DNA of 61,863 nt from BP-133 sp040756995 (GTDB taxonomy: Bacteria > Actinomycetota > Acidimicrobiia > IMCC26256 > BP-133), in assembly GCA_040756995.1 (NCBI GenBank), contig JBFLYK010000037.1, positions 1-61,863 on the forward strand. The letters are read 5' to 3'. Shown piece after piece: positions 32,358 to 40,446 of this stretch. The stretch's first letter is position 1; each line of letters opens with the position of its first letter. The notes beneath the pieces are model-generated. The model ran no database searches. It was not told where the DNA came from and saw nothing but the letters and a program-made list of their open reading frames with translations. The position numbers and the translations under genes are program-made.

Positions 32358-33811
32358 CTCAATCGCCCGCCGGCATCGTCGCCTACGGCAGCTACGTCCC
32401 CTACTGGCGCCTCGACCGGGCGGCCATCGCCGCCGCCCTCGGCGCCCCGGCCGGGAAGGGCACCCGGGCGGTGGCGTCCTACGACGAGGACAGCACCACC
32501 ATGGCCGTGGAAGCCGGTCGCGTGGCGCTGGCCGCCGCCCCGACCGGCGACGAAGGACCGGCGACCGTGTACTTCGCCACCGCCTCCCCGGCCTACCTGG
32601 AGAAGACCAACGCCGCCGCCATCCATGCCGCGCTCTCGCTGCCCCCCGGCGCCAGCGCCTATGACTTCACCGGCGCGGTGCGCTCCGGGGTGGGAGCGCT
32701 GCAGGCGGGGCTCGACGCCGCGGCCGCCGGCCGTTCGGCGCTGGTGCTCACCGCCGACGTCCGCACCGGCCTGCCCGGCGGGCCCGACGAATCCGGCGGT
32801 GGGGACGGCGCCGCCGCCCTCTGGCTCGGCTGCGGCCCGGCCGTGATCGCCGAACCGGTGGGGTTCGGCTCGACGACCGAGGAGTTCCTCGACCGGTGGC
32901 GCCTGCCCGGCGCCCGCACCGCCCAGGTGTGGGAGGAGCGCTTCGGCGAGCACGCCCTCGTGCCGCTGTCCGACGCCGCCGTCACCGAGGCGTTCAAGGC
33001 CGCCGGCCTCACCGCCGACGCCGTCGACCACCTGCTCGTGACCGGAACCCACGCCCGGGCCGCCGGACGGGTGGCCAAGAGCATCGGCGTCCGGCCGGAG
33101 GCGCTGGCCGCCGACACCGTCACACCGGCCATCGGCAACACCGGCACCGCCCAGGCCGGCCTGGCCCTGGCCGCGGTGCTCGACCGGGCCCAGCCCGGCC
33201 AGGTGATCGTCACCGTCAACGTGGCCGACGGCGCCGATGTCGTCGTGTGGCGGACGACCGACGCCATCGCCGGCTACGCCGCCCGGCGCCGCACCACGGT
33301 CGCGGCCCAGATCGCCGCCGGCCGGGCCGACCTGCCCTACGCCACGTTCCTCACCTGGCGAGGCCTGCTCGACCGCGAGCCTCCCCGCCGGCCCGACCCC
33401 GACCGGCCCGCCGCGCCGGTGGCCCACCGCCGGGAGGCGTGGAAGTTCGGCTTCACCGCCAGCCGCTGCACCGCCTGCGGGACCCGACACCTCCCGCCGG
33501 CCCGGGTCTGCCTGCGCTGCCGGGCCACCGATCAGATGGTCCCCGAAGTCCTGGCCGACACACCGGGCACGGTCGTGACCTACACCGTCGACCGGCTGTC
33601 GTACTCGCCGTCGCCGCCGGTGCTGGCGGCCGTCATCGACTTCGATGGCGGGGGGCGGCTGCAGTGCGAGCTGACCGATGCCGACCCGGCCACGCTGGCG
33701 GTGGGGGACCGGGTGGAGATGACGTTCCGGCGGCTGTTCACCACGGCCGGCATCCACAACTACTTCTGGAAGGCCAAGCCCGTCCCGCAGCAGCAGGAGG
33801 CGAACAACTGA
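32354..33811 (+). CDS. HMG-CoA-synthase-like protein fused to DUF35 (OB-fold/zinc ribbon)
   Basis: A 485-residue fusion. Residues 1 to about 330 follow the HMG-CoA synthase/thiolase-like fold ('GIVAYGSYVPYWRLDR' start, 'GNTGTAQAGLAL' near 262). Residues about 355-478 are a DUF35 domain: a zinc ribbon 'CTACGTRHLPPARVCLRC' and an OB fold. At the HMGS nucleophile position I align Val109 ('FTGAVRSGVGAL') where Cys is expected, and the usual Glu of 'TESG' appears as Ala in 'TASP'. Classical condensation chemistry is therefore unlikely. In archaea a DUF35 protein bridges thiolase and HMGS; here the fusion is directly before the thiolase at 33811 (TGATG), suggesting a complex with it. The role may be structural or a different carbon-carbon reaction. 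Confidence 0.85.
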   Translation: MTQSPAGIVAYGSYVPYWRLDRAAIAAALGAPAGKGTRAVASYDEDSTTMAVEAGRVALAAAPTGDEGPATVYFATASPAYLEKTNAAAIHAALSLPPGASAYDFTGAVRSGVGALQAGLDAAAAGRSALVLTADVRTGLPGGPDESGGGDGAAALWLGCGPAVIAEPVGFGSTTEEFLDRWRLPGARTAQVWEERFGEHALVPLSDAAVTEAFKAAGLTADAVDHLLVTGTHARAAGRVAKSIGVRPEALAADTVTPAIGNTGTAQAGLALAAVLDRAQPGQVIVTVNVADGADVVVWRTTDAIAGYAARRRTTVAAQIAAGRADLPYATFLTWRGLLDREPPRRPDPDRPAAPVAHRREAWKFGFTASRCTACGTRHLPPARVCLRCRATDQMVPEVLADTPGTVVTYTVDRLSYSPSPPVLAAVIDFDGGGRLQCELTDADPATLAVGDRVEMTFRRLFTTAGIHNYFWKAKPVPQQQEANN

Positions 33812-35010
33812 TGGCGTCCAAGGGAATCCGCGACCGCGTGGCGATCGTCGGCATGGGCTGCACCCCGTTCGGCGAGCACTGGGACAAGGGCGTCGACGAG
33901 CTCTGCATCGACGCCGCCAACGCCGCCGTCACCTCGGCCGGCGTCGACATCGACGCCGTCGACGCCTTCTGGCTCGGCACCGCCGCCTCGGGCATCAGCG
34001 GGCTCACACTGTCGAAGCCCCTCAAACTCGACATGAAGCCGGTCACCCGGGTGGAGAACTTCTGCGCTACCGGGTCGGAGGCCTTCCGCAACGCCTGCTA
34101 CGCGGTGGCGTCCGGCGCCTACGACATGGTCATGGCCCTCGGCGTCGAGAAGCTGAAGGACAGCGGCTTCTCGGGCCTGAGCGGCAGCTGGCCGCCCGAC
34201 GACGGCACCGACATCCCGCTCGCCCCACCCGCCGCCTTCGCCCTCCTCGCTCCCGCCTACGCCGCCCGTTACGGCGTCGACCAGGCCGAGCTCAAGGAGG
34301 TCTTCACCCGCATCGCCTGGAAGAACCACCACAACGGGGCGCTCAACCCGCTGGCCCAGTTCCGCAAGGAAGTGCCGAAGGAAGCCATCGCCTGTTCGCC
34401 GCAGGTCGCCGGCCAGCTCGGCATCTTCGACTGTTCCGGCGTGGCCGACGGGTCGGCGGCGGCCATCATCGTGCGGGCCGAGGAAGCCCCGCGCTACACC
34501 GACAAGCCTCTGTACGTGAAAGCCCTGTCGTTCGTGGCCGGCCCGGGCAGCGGGACCCAGGACCCGACCTACGACTACGTGAGCTTTCCCGAGGTCGTCC
34601 GCTCCGCCCAGGACGCCTACGGCCAGGCCGGGGTCACCGACCCTCGGGCCGAGCTGGCCATGGCCGAAGTCCACGACTGCTTCACGCCGACCGAGATGAT
34701 CCTCATGGAGGACCTCGGGTTCTCGGAGCGGGGCCAGGCGTGGAAGGACTGCCTGGCCGGCACGTTCGACCTGGAGGGCGAACTGGCCGTCAACCCCGAC
34801 GGCGGCCTCAAGAGCTTCGGCCACCCGGTCGGCGCGTCGGGCCTCCGCATGCTCTACGAGTGCTGGCTGCAGTTCCGGGGCGAGGCACCCGAGGCCCGCC
34901 GGGTCGCCGCCATCGACCGGGGCCGCAAGCTCGGCCTGACCCACAACCTCGGGGGCTGGCCCGGTTCCTGCGTGAGCTTCGTCTCCCTGGTGGGCAGCGA
35001 ACCCGGTTAG
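33811..35010 (+). CDS. Thiolase (lipid-transfer/SCP2-type), copy 1
   Basis: A 399-residue thiolase. The nucleophile is Cys85 in 'ENFCATGSEA', the second active-site element is 'VHDCFTPTEM' near 285, and the third is 'FGHPVGASG' near 335. By family it cleaves a beta-ketoacyl-CoA with CoA. Proteins of this SCP2-type class in actinobacteria often need a DUF35 partner, and the neighbour at 32354 carries one. The ATG shares its A with the previous stop. A close copy is at 48407, with the same residue numbering for the first 90 residues. It ends tail to tail with the CaiB gene (4-base overlap). Confidence 0.93.
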   Translation: MASKGIRDRVAIVGMGCTPFGEHWDKGVDELCIDAANAAVTSAGVDIDAVDAFWLGTAASGISGLTLSKPLKLDMKPVTRVENFCATGSEAFRNACYAVASGAYDMVMALGVEKLKDSGFSGLSGSWPPDDGTDIPLAPPAAFALLAPAYAARYGVDQAELKEVFTRIAWKNHHNGALNPLAQFRKEVPKEAIACSPQVAGQLGIFDCSGVADGSAAAIIVRAEEAPRYTDKPLYVKALSFVAGPGSGTQDPTYDYVSFPEVVRSAQDAYGQAGVTDPRAELAMAEVHDCFTPTEMILMEDLGFSERGQAWKDCLAGTFDLEGELAVNPDGGLKSFGHPVGASGLRMLYECWLQFRGEAPEARRVAAIDRGRKLGLTHNLGGWPGSCVSFVSLVGSEPG

Positions 35011-36203
35011 GCGATCACGCCGTCGGCCCGCAAGCGGGCCTGGGCCTCGTCGTCGTAGCCCAGCCGGCCGAGGATCTCGGTTGTGTGCTCCCCGAGTACA
35101 GGCGGGGGAAGGGCGACGCGCCATCCGGTCCCGGTGGCCCGCACCGCCGTGCTGACCCAGCGCAGCCCGGCGTAGCGGGGGTCGTCGGTGGTGCCGAACA
35201 TCCCCCGGGCCTCGGCATGGGGGTTGTCGACGAGGTCGTCGGGCCCGAGCACCGGCGAGACGGGGACGTCGGCCGCCAGCAGCGTTTCCATCCACTCGTC
35301 GAGCGTGCGGGTCCGCATGACTTCCTCGATGTCGTCCCGCAGCTGCGGGTCGCTCTCGCCGTAGTCCATCGGCCCGTCGTAGCGACCCCGGCCGGCCCAC
35401 TCGTCCTTGCCCACGGCGGCACAGAACGCGACCCAGAACTTCTTCTCGATCGGGCAGATCAGCAGGACCTTGTCGTCCTTCGTGCCGTAGACGTTGTACT
35501 TGGGCCCGATTCCGCCCGGCCGCAGGGGATTGTCGAAGGCGGCGGCGGAGCCCATGTTGAGCGCCGGCGGAAGCAGCGTCGAGTGGGCCACCGCTCCGTC
35601 CCAGCACGAGATGTCGAGGTACGCGCCCTCGCCGGTGACGGTGCGCCGGTGGAGGGCGGCCAGCACGCCGAGGGCGGCGTTGGCCCCACCCATCTCCAGA
35701 CCGAGGGCGGAGGCGACCTTGATCTCCGGGCGACCGTCGGGCCCCCGTTCGATCTGGAGGAGCCCGGCGGCGGCGTCGATGTTCATTCCGTGGGACGGCA
35801 GATCACGGTACGGGCCGGTCTGGCCGTAGCCGGTCACGGAGCAGTAGATGATGTCGGGCTTCGCCGCCCGCACCGACTCGTAGTCCAGCCCGAGGCGGGC
35901 GAACGCTCCGGGCTTCGACACCTCGACCAGGGCGTCGGCGCCGGCCAGCAACTCGAAGAAGATGCGCCGCCCCTCATCGGATTTGAGGTTGAGTCCGACG
36001 CTTTTCTTGTTGCGGTTCATCATGAGGTAGAAGAGCCCGACGCCGTACTGGGGCAGGATGGGGGGCAGACCCCGCAGGTAGTCGCCGTGGGGCGGTTCCT
36101 CGATCTTGATGACTTCGGCGCCGAGGTCGGCCAGTTTCGTGGTGGCCAGCGTGGCCAGGCGGCACAGGTCGAGGACGACGACGCCGTCGAGGAGAGGGGT
36201 CAT
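35007..36203 (-). CDS. CaiB/BaiF-family CoA-transferase
   Basis: A 398-residue class III CoA-transferase. The N-terminus is 'LDGVVVLDLCRLATLATTKL' then 'DLGAEVIKIEEPPHGDYLRG'. The family's catalytic Asp corresponds to 'GMNIDAAAGLLQ' near residue 145-155, and 'GGANAALGVLAALHRR' follows. It would move CoA between an acyl-CoA and a free acid without ATP, or racemise a methyl-branched acyl-CoA (the AMACR branch of the same fold). The ATG at 36203 was chosen; a longer frame upstream crosses the promoter. A possible near-leaderless promoter lies just before it (TTTACA at 36233-36238 and CAGAAT at 36210-36215 on the minus strand). Confidence 0.92.
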   Translation of the reverse strand: MTPLLDGVVVLDLCRLATLATTKLADLGAEVIKIEEPPHGDYLRGLPPILPQYGVGLFYLMMNRNKKSVGLNLKSDEGRRIFFELLAGADALVEVSKPGAFARLGLDYESVRAAKPDIIYCSVTGYGQTGPYRDLPSHGMNIDAAAGLLQIERGPDGRPEIKVASALGLEMGGANAALGVLAALHRRTVTGEGAYLDISCWDGAVAHSTLLPPALNMGSAAAFDNPLRPGGIGPKYNVYGTKDDKVLLICPIEKKFWVAFCAAVGKDEWAGRGRYDGPMDYGESDPQLRDDIEEVMRTRTLDEWMETLLAADVPVSPVLGPDDLVDNPHAEARGMFGTTDDPRYAGLRWVSTAVRATGTGWRVALPPPVLGEHTTEILGRLGYDDEAQARLRADGVIA

Positions 36204-36233
36204 GGCCGAATTCTGGCCTCCGACGTTCGATTT

Positions 36234-36245
36234 GTAAACGGTTAC
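36234..36245. promoter_or_regulatory. Near-palindrome GTAAACGGTTAC between CaiB and exported-protein genes
   Basis: Imperfect inverted repeat in the 109-base divergent gap. It directly abuts the TTGACA at 36246 for the plus-strand operon and overlaps the probable -35 (TTTACA on the minus strand) of the CaiB gene, so one bound protein could control both directions. It belongs to the GTAAA-type set. Confidence 0.6.
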
Positions 36246-36275
36246 TTGACACTGGAAATGGGGCGGCCATACGAT
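36246..36275 (+). promoter_or_regulatory. Sigma-70-like promoter TTGACA-N18-TACGAT for the second Liv module
   Basis: TTGACA at 36246-36251 and TACGAT at 36270-36275, 18 bases apart. Transcription would start near 36282, about 30 bases before the GTG at 36313 and its AGGGGGG ribosome site. This favours GTG 36313 over the in-frame ATG at 36274, which overlaps the -10 element. Confidence 0.55.
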
Positions 36276-36312
36276 GATTCGGTTCAGCGCCGCCTCGGGC
36301 AGGGGGGAACCT

Positions 36313-37689
36313 GTGAGGAAGCCGGAGAAGGCTGGCCGGATCGCCGTGGTGGTGGCCATCGTCGCACTGGCCGGCGGTGGCGTGCTCACCGGGAGCGGGG
36401 TCGGCCGGGCCGGAGCCGCCGGTGAGGCCGCCTCCTACGAGGCGGTGGCGTCGGCCGAGGGTGTCCGCTTCTCGATGTCGGCGCCCAACTTCGTGGCCGT
36501 GGAGACGTTCATCGACGGCGGTGGGCCGGTGTCCCAGGCGGTGATCGACGGCTTGGGCAACTCCCACGCCTTCGCCTCGCTGCCCTACCCCGGTGATCTG
36601 GCCATCAGCGGCCCCGGGCTTCTGGCCGGTCTGACCGGCCTGCCGTCACCGCCGCCCTATCCCTTCTACGTCAATTCCAGCTACCCGACGAAGCCCGAGG
36701 GCAAGCTGGCCCAGCCGGGCTACGAGCTGACCGCCACCAGCGGCGAGGCCTCCTCGGAATCGTCGGCCATCACCGGCGGCGCATCGGGCGACTCGGCCGT
36801 CGGCCGGACGGTGACCCGATCCCTCGCCAACCGGGACCCGGCCACCGGCGCCGTCACCGCTCAGGCCACCGGAACCGCCGACGTGATCAACATCGGCGGC
36901 GTCCTGCGGATCGGCCAGGTCGATGCGCTGGCTCGCGTGACCCGCTCACCGGGTCAGGAGCCCGTCCGCCAGGCGGCCTTCACCATCAACGGGGTGACGA
37001 TCGCCGGCCAGACCGTGGGATTCTCCGACAAGGGCTTCACCTTGGCCGGCACCACCACGCCCATCCCGGCCGGCAACCCGCTGACGGAGGCGCTCAAGCA
37101 GGCGAAGATCAACGTGCAGTACATCGCCCGCGTCGACAACCCGGACGGGGTCGTGAGCCCGGGGCTCGTCATCACCCAGGAGCAGCAGATGCCGTCGGGG
37201 CCGATGGTCGTCCTGCGCTACGTGTTCGGCCGCATGGCGGCGTCGGCCACCCTGTCGGGGAGTTCGACGTCGATCGGCAGCGATCTGCCGGTCGGCTCCA
37301 CCGGGCCGGCGGAGCCGGTGGTGGAAGGCGGCTCGAGCCCGACCCCCGAGTTGCCGCCGCCGTCGACGCCGAGCTTCGTGAGCGACACGCCGATGACCGA
37401 CTTCGACTCCGGCACCGTTGCTGACACGTCGACCGGTTACGGGTTCGCCACGACGGATCTTTCGGTGCCGCCTGTCACCGACACGGGCGGGGAGGCCGTC
37501 GCCGACACGCCGGCACCTTCCCCCTCACCGGGCGGGGAAGTGCAACTGGCCACTCCGATCGCCCAGCAGCCCGCCATGCGGGTCGACACGCTGAGCATCT
37601 ACGTCATCCTCGTCGTCGGCGCGCTGGTGGCGCTGGCCGGGGGCCTGCTACTGCGACTGGTGGGGGTGAAGCTGAAGTGGGTGTCATGA
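36313..37689 (+). CDS. Exported membrane-anchored protein, unknown family (paralogue 2)
   Basis: A 458-residue protein. A basic N-terminus and hydrophobic signal (about 8-35) lead to a conserved extracellular domain (about 40-310). A Pro/Ser/Thr-rich spacer (about 315-425) and a C-terminal membrane helix (about 427-450) follow. Shared with the protein at 41993 are 'APNFVAVETFIDGGGPVSQ', 'GLGNSHAFASLPYPGDL', 'GLTGLPSPPPYPFYVNSSYP', 'GDSAV' and 'INIGGVLRIG'. The GTG start at 36313 follows an AGGGGGG site; the longer ATG 36274 reading is less likely. It is the first gene of the second transporter operon, in the place that paralogue 1 (1433) holds in the first. A surface or envelope-spanning accessory of the importer is inferred. 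Confidence 0.8.
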   Translation: MRKPEKAGRIAVVVAIVALAGGGVLTGSGVGRAGAAGEAASYEAVASAEGVRFSMSAPNFVAVETFIDGGGPVSQAVIDGLGNSHAFASLPYPGDLAISGPGLLAGLTGLPSPPPYPFYVNSSYPTKPEGKLAQPGYELTATSGEASSESSAITGGASGDSAVGRTVTRSLANRDPATGAVTAQATGTADVINIGGVLRIGQVDALARVTRSPGQEPVRQAAFTINGVTIAGQTVGFSDKGFTLAGTTTPIPAGNPLTEALKQAKINVQYIARVDNPDGVVSPGLVITQEQQMPSGPMVVLRYVFGRMAASATLSGSSTSIGSDLPVGSTGPAEPVVEGGSSPTPELPPPSTPSFVSDTPMTDFDSGTVADTSTGYGFATTDLSVPPVTDTGGEAVADTPAPSPSPGGEVQLATPIAQQPAMRVDTLSIYVILVVGALVALAGGLLLRLVGVKLKWVS

Positions 37690-38021
37690 AGTACGTCAGG
37701 AACCAGTGGGACCGGGTCGGCGCCTGGGCCTGCATCGCGGCCGGCGCGATCGCGCTGATCGTCGGCTACGTCGGCGTGTCGGGCACGCTCGACACCGCCG
37801 AGCAGCTTCCCTATGTCGTCTCGGGCGGGATGGTGGGGCTGTTCCTGCTGGGTCTGGGCGCCATGTTCTGGCTGTCCGCCGACCTGCGCGACGAGTGGCG
37901 CAAGCTCGACGCCATCGACCGTCACGTCGTCGAGACGGGGTCGCTCCCTCCTCCGGCCGCCGCCCCCGAGCGGACCCCGGCGGAACCGGCGGTGGAGCGG
38001 CGCGAGGTGTCCCTGCGGTGA
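37686..38021 (+). CDS. Two-helix membrane protein (split form, N-terminal half)
   Basis: A 111-residue protein with two membrane helices (about 12-32 and 42-66) and a charged tail. The conserved piece after helix 2, 'WLSADLRDEWRKLDAIDRH', matches the protein at 2569, as does the start 'NQWDRVGAWACIAAGA' (there 'SQWDRVIGWMSVGAGA'). It equals the first half of that protein. ATG 37686 overlaps the previous stop; a GTG at 37677 would add three residues. It is coupled through GTGA to the gene at 38018, which corresponds to the second half. Probable accessory of the Liv permease; function unknown. Confidence 0.78.
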   Translation: MKYVRNQWDRVGAWACIAAGAIALIVGYVGVSGTLDTAEQLPYVVSGGMVGLFLLGLGAMFWLSADLRDEWRKLDAIDRHVVETGSLPPPAAAPERTPAEPAVERREVSLR

Positions 38022-38506
38022 GTTCCGTTCCGTTCCGGCCGGCGCTGTCCTTGTGGCGCCGGTCGAACCAGCTGCTGGCCGGCGTCCTGCTGCTGCTGGG
38101 CTTCGTCGTCCTCATGGTCGGCTACGCCGGCACGTCGGGCACCCGCGACCTCGACGAGCAGGTGGTGTGGCTCAACGTCGCCGCCGCCGGGCTGCTGGTG
38201 GGTGGCTTCGGGGTCGTCTCCTTCCTGGCCGCCGGGCGCCGGGCCGTCGGCCGGCGGCGTCTGACCCTGTTCGGGGACGTCCCGACGGCGGACGAGCGTC
38301 GCGGCGCCGCGGATCTCCTCGACGCCGGTTCGCTGGTGGCGGCACCGACGATGACGCGCTACCACCGGCCCGGCTGCCCGTTCGTCGAGAACAAGGACGT
38401 CGCGCCGGCGTCGCAGGCGGCGCACGAACGGGCCGGGCGCCGGCCCTGCGGCATCTGCCGGCCGGAGGGCGGGGGAGCGACCGGGTCGAACGAGGTCGGC
38501 CGGTGA
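38018..38506 (+). CDS. Two-helix membrane protein with C-terminal Cys cluster (split form, C-terminal half)
   Basis: A 162-residue protein with two membrane helices (about 18-40 and 50-72) and a cytoplasmic tail. The tail has Tyr-His at 115-116, Cys120 and Cys144-Gly-Ile-Cys147. The spacing from the first Cys to the CxxC is 24 residues, exactly as in the fused protein at 2569 (213 to 237). 'YHRPGC...PCGICRP' recalls a small metal-binding tail found in diverse bacterial proteins. The GTG start overlaps the previous stop, and its own stop overlaps the permease start. Zinc or iron binding is likely; whether it senses, recruits or only stabilises is unknown. Confidence 0.78.
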   Translation: MSSVPFRPALSLWRRSNQLLAGVLLLLGFVVLMVGYAGTSGTRDLDEQVVWLNVAAAGLLVGGFGVVSFLAAGRRAVGRRRLTLFGDVPTADERRGAADLLDAGSLVAAPTMTRYHRPGCPFVENKDVAPASQAAHERAGRRPCGICRPEGGGATGSNEVGR

Positions 38507-40446
38507 AGGATTTCTGGCCGTTCGTCATCGCCGGGCTCACCACCGGTTCGCTGTACGGGCTGGCGGCCATGGGCCTGGTGCTGACCTACAAGACGTCGGG
38601 CATCTTCAATTTCGCCCACGGCGCCATCGCCGCCGGTGCCGCCTACATCTTCTATGAGCTCAACACCCGCAACGGCGTTCCCTGGCCGCTGGCGGCGCTG
38701 ATCGTGATCTTCGTGGTGGCGCCGATCGCCGGCGTCCTCACCGAGCGGATCGCCCGGGGCCTGGCCGACGCGCCGCCCTCGGCCAAGATCGTGGCCACCG
38801 TCGGGCTGCTGTTGATGGTGTCGGGCACGGCCACCGCCATCTTCGGGGCGGCGGCCATCAACTTCCCGCAGTTCCTTCCCGTCCGGACGTACCGCATCGC
38901 CGGCATCAACCTCGGCGTCGACCAGATGATCTCGATGGCCATCGCCCTGGTGTCGGCGGCCGCGCTCTACTCGTTCTTCCGCTTCTCCAAGCTCGGTGTG
39001 GCCATGCGGGGCGTGGTCGACAACCCCGATCTCCTGGACCTGGCCGGAACCAGCCCGGCCCGCGTCCGCACCCAGGCCTGGATCATCGGTTCGGCCTTCG
39101 CCGCCCTGTCGGGGATCCTGCTGGCGCCGTTGACCGGGCTCGACGCCATCCTGTTGACGCTGCTGGTGGTGCAGGCCTTCGGCGCTGCGGCGGTGGGCGC
39201 CTTCACCAGCCTGCCCCTCACCTACCTCGGTGGGCTGGTCATCGGCGTGGGCGGGGCGCTGGCCACGAAGTACGTCGTCGACGTGCCGAACCTGGCCGGG
39301 TTCCCGCCGTCCCTGCCGTTCATCGTGCTGTTCCTCGTGCTGCTGCTGACCCCGAAGGGGCGGTTCGTGGAGGCCGGGCGGCGGCGCCTGGCCCGGGACC
39401 GGGTGCCGATGGCGCCGGCGCTGGTGTGGGGCGGGCGGCTGGCGGTGGTGGTCGGCCTGGTGATCGCCCCGCAGGTCGTCGGCACCCGCCTGCCGGTGTA
39501 CGCCAACGGCCTCATCTTCATCCTCGTGTTCCTGTCGCTGCGGCTGCTGGTGCGCACGTCGGGTCAGGTGAGCCTGTGTCACGCCGCCTTCGCCGCCATG
39601 GGGGCGGCGGCTTTCTCGCACTTCGCCCACGGCGCCGGGCTGCCCTGGCTCCTGGCGCTGATTCTGGCCGGCCTGGCAACGGTCCCGATCGGCGCCCTGG
39701 TCGCCATCCCCGCCATTCGCCTGTCGGGGCTGTACCTGGCGCTGGCCACGTTCGGGTTCGGGCTGCTCGTGGAGCGGATGGTGTTCGGCACGGCCCTCAT
39801 GTTCGGGGGCCGCGGCTCCCGCCGCGCCCCCCGGCCGGGGGAACTCCTGGGCCTCGACCTCGGTTCCGACAAGGGCTACTACTACGTGACCCTGGCCGTC
39901 GTGCTGGCGGTGGCGGTGATGATGTTCTGGCTGAACCGCTCCCGCCTCGGGCGGCTGTGCCAGGCCATGGCCGACTCGCCGGTGGCGCTGGCCATGCACG
40001 GCACCAACGTCCGGATGACGCGGGTGCTGGTGTTCTGCGTGTCGGCGTTCATCGCCGGCCTGGCCGGAGCGCTGTTCGCCGGGAGCGCCGGTTCGATCTC
40101 CGGTATCGGTTTCGGCCCCTTCGCCTCGTTGACGTGGCTGACGGTGCTGGCGCTGGCCGGACGGGGTGAGTTCTCGTCGTCGGTCATCGCCGCCTTCGTG
40201 CTGTCGGTGGTTCCGTCCTACGTCGACAAGCCGGCCTACATCGACTGGCAGCCGGTGATCTTCGGCGCGCTGGCCATCACCGCCAGCCTGGCCCAGGGCG
40301 GCGGTCTGCCGTTCGCCGCCTGGTTCCGCCGGTCCGCCGAGCGCCACGCCGAACGGGCCAAGCACTCACCGGTCGCCGAACGCAACCGTCTCGCCGGTGC
40401 CGGCGCCGGCGCCGGTGCGGCGGTCACCGCCGGAGGTGGGGCATGA
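38503..40446 (+). CDS. Fused branched-chain-type ABC permease (LivH-LivM fusion), copy 2
   Basis: A 647-residue permease fusion of the same design as 3291. The LivH-like half (about 1-285) has 'LTYKTSGIFNFAHGAIAAGA' and a cytoplasmic loop 'GTSPARVRTQAWIIGSAFA'. The LivM-like half (about 310-610) has 'RTSGQVSLCHAAFAAMGA'. An Ala/Gly-rich C-terminal tail of about 30 residues follows. It starts at GTG 38503, overlapping the Cys-tail protein stop. It would form the membrane channel with ATPases at 40443 and 41228. No binding-protein gene is in this operon; the lipoprotein at 51462 or the one at the window start may serve it. Confidence 0.93.
   Translation: MKDFWPFVIAGLTTGSLYGLAAMGLVLTYKTSGIFNFAHGAIAAGAAYIFYELNTRNGVPWPLAALIVIFVVAPIAGVLTERIARGLADAPPSAKIVATVGLLLMVSGTATAIFGAAAINFPQFLPVRTYRIAGINLGVDQMISMAIALVSAAALYSFFRFSKLGVAMRGVVDNPDLLDLAGTSPARVRTQAWIIGSAFAALSGILLAPLTGLDAILLTLLVVQAFGAAAVGAFTSLPLTYLGGLVIGVGGALATKYVVDVPNLAGFPPSLPFIVLFLVLLLTPKGRFVEAGRRRLARDRVPMAPALVWGGRLAVVVGLVIAPQVVGTRLPVYANGLIFILVFLSLRLLVRTSGQVSLCHAAFAAMGAAAFSHFAHGAGLPWLLALILAGLATVPIGALVAIPAIRLSGLYLALATFGFGLLVERMVFGTALMFGGRGSRRAPRPGELLGLDLGSDKGYYYVTLAVVLAVAVMMFWLNRSRLGRLCQAMADSPVALAMHGTNVRMTRVLVFCVSAFIAGLAGALFAGSAGSISGIGFGPFASLTWLTVLALAGRGEFSSSVIAAFVLSVVPSYVDKPAYIDWQPVIFGALAITASLAQGGGLPFAAWFRRSAERHAERAKHSPVAERNRLAGAGAGAGAAVTAGGGA

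Noticed and set aside
36274..36312. ATG start for exported paralogue 2
   Set aside because: It overlaps the -10 of the best promoter and lacks a ribosome site, while GTG 36313 has AGGGGGG upstream.
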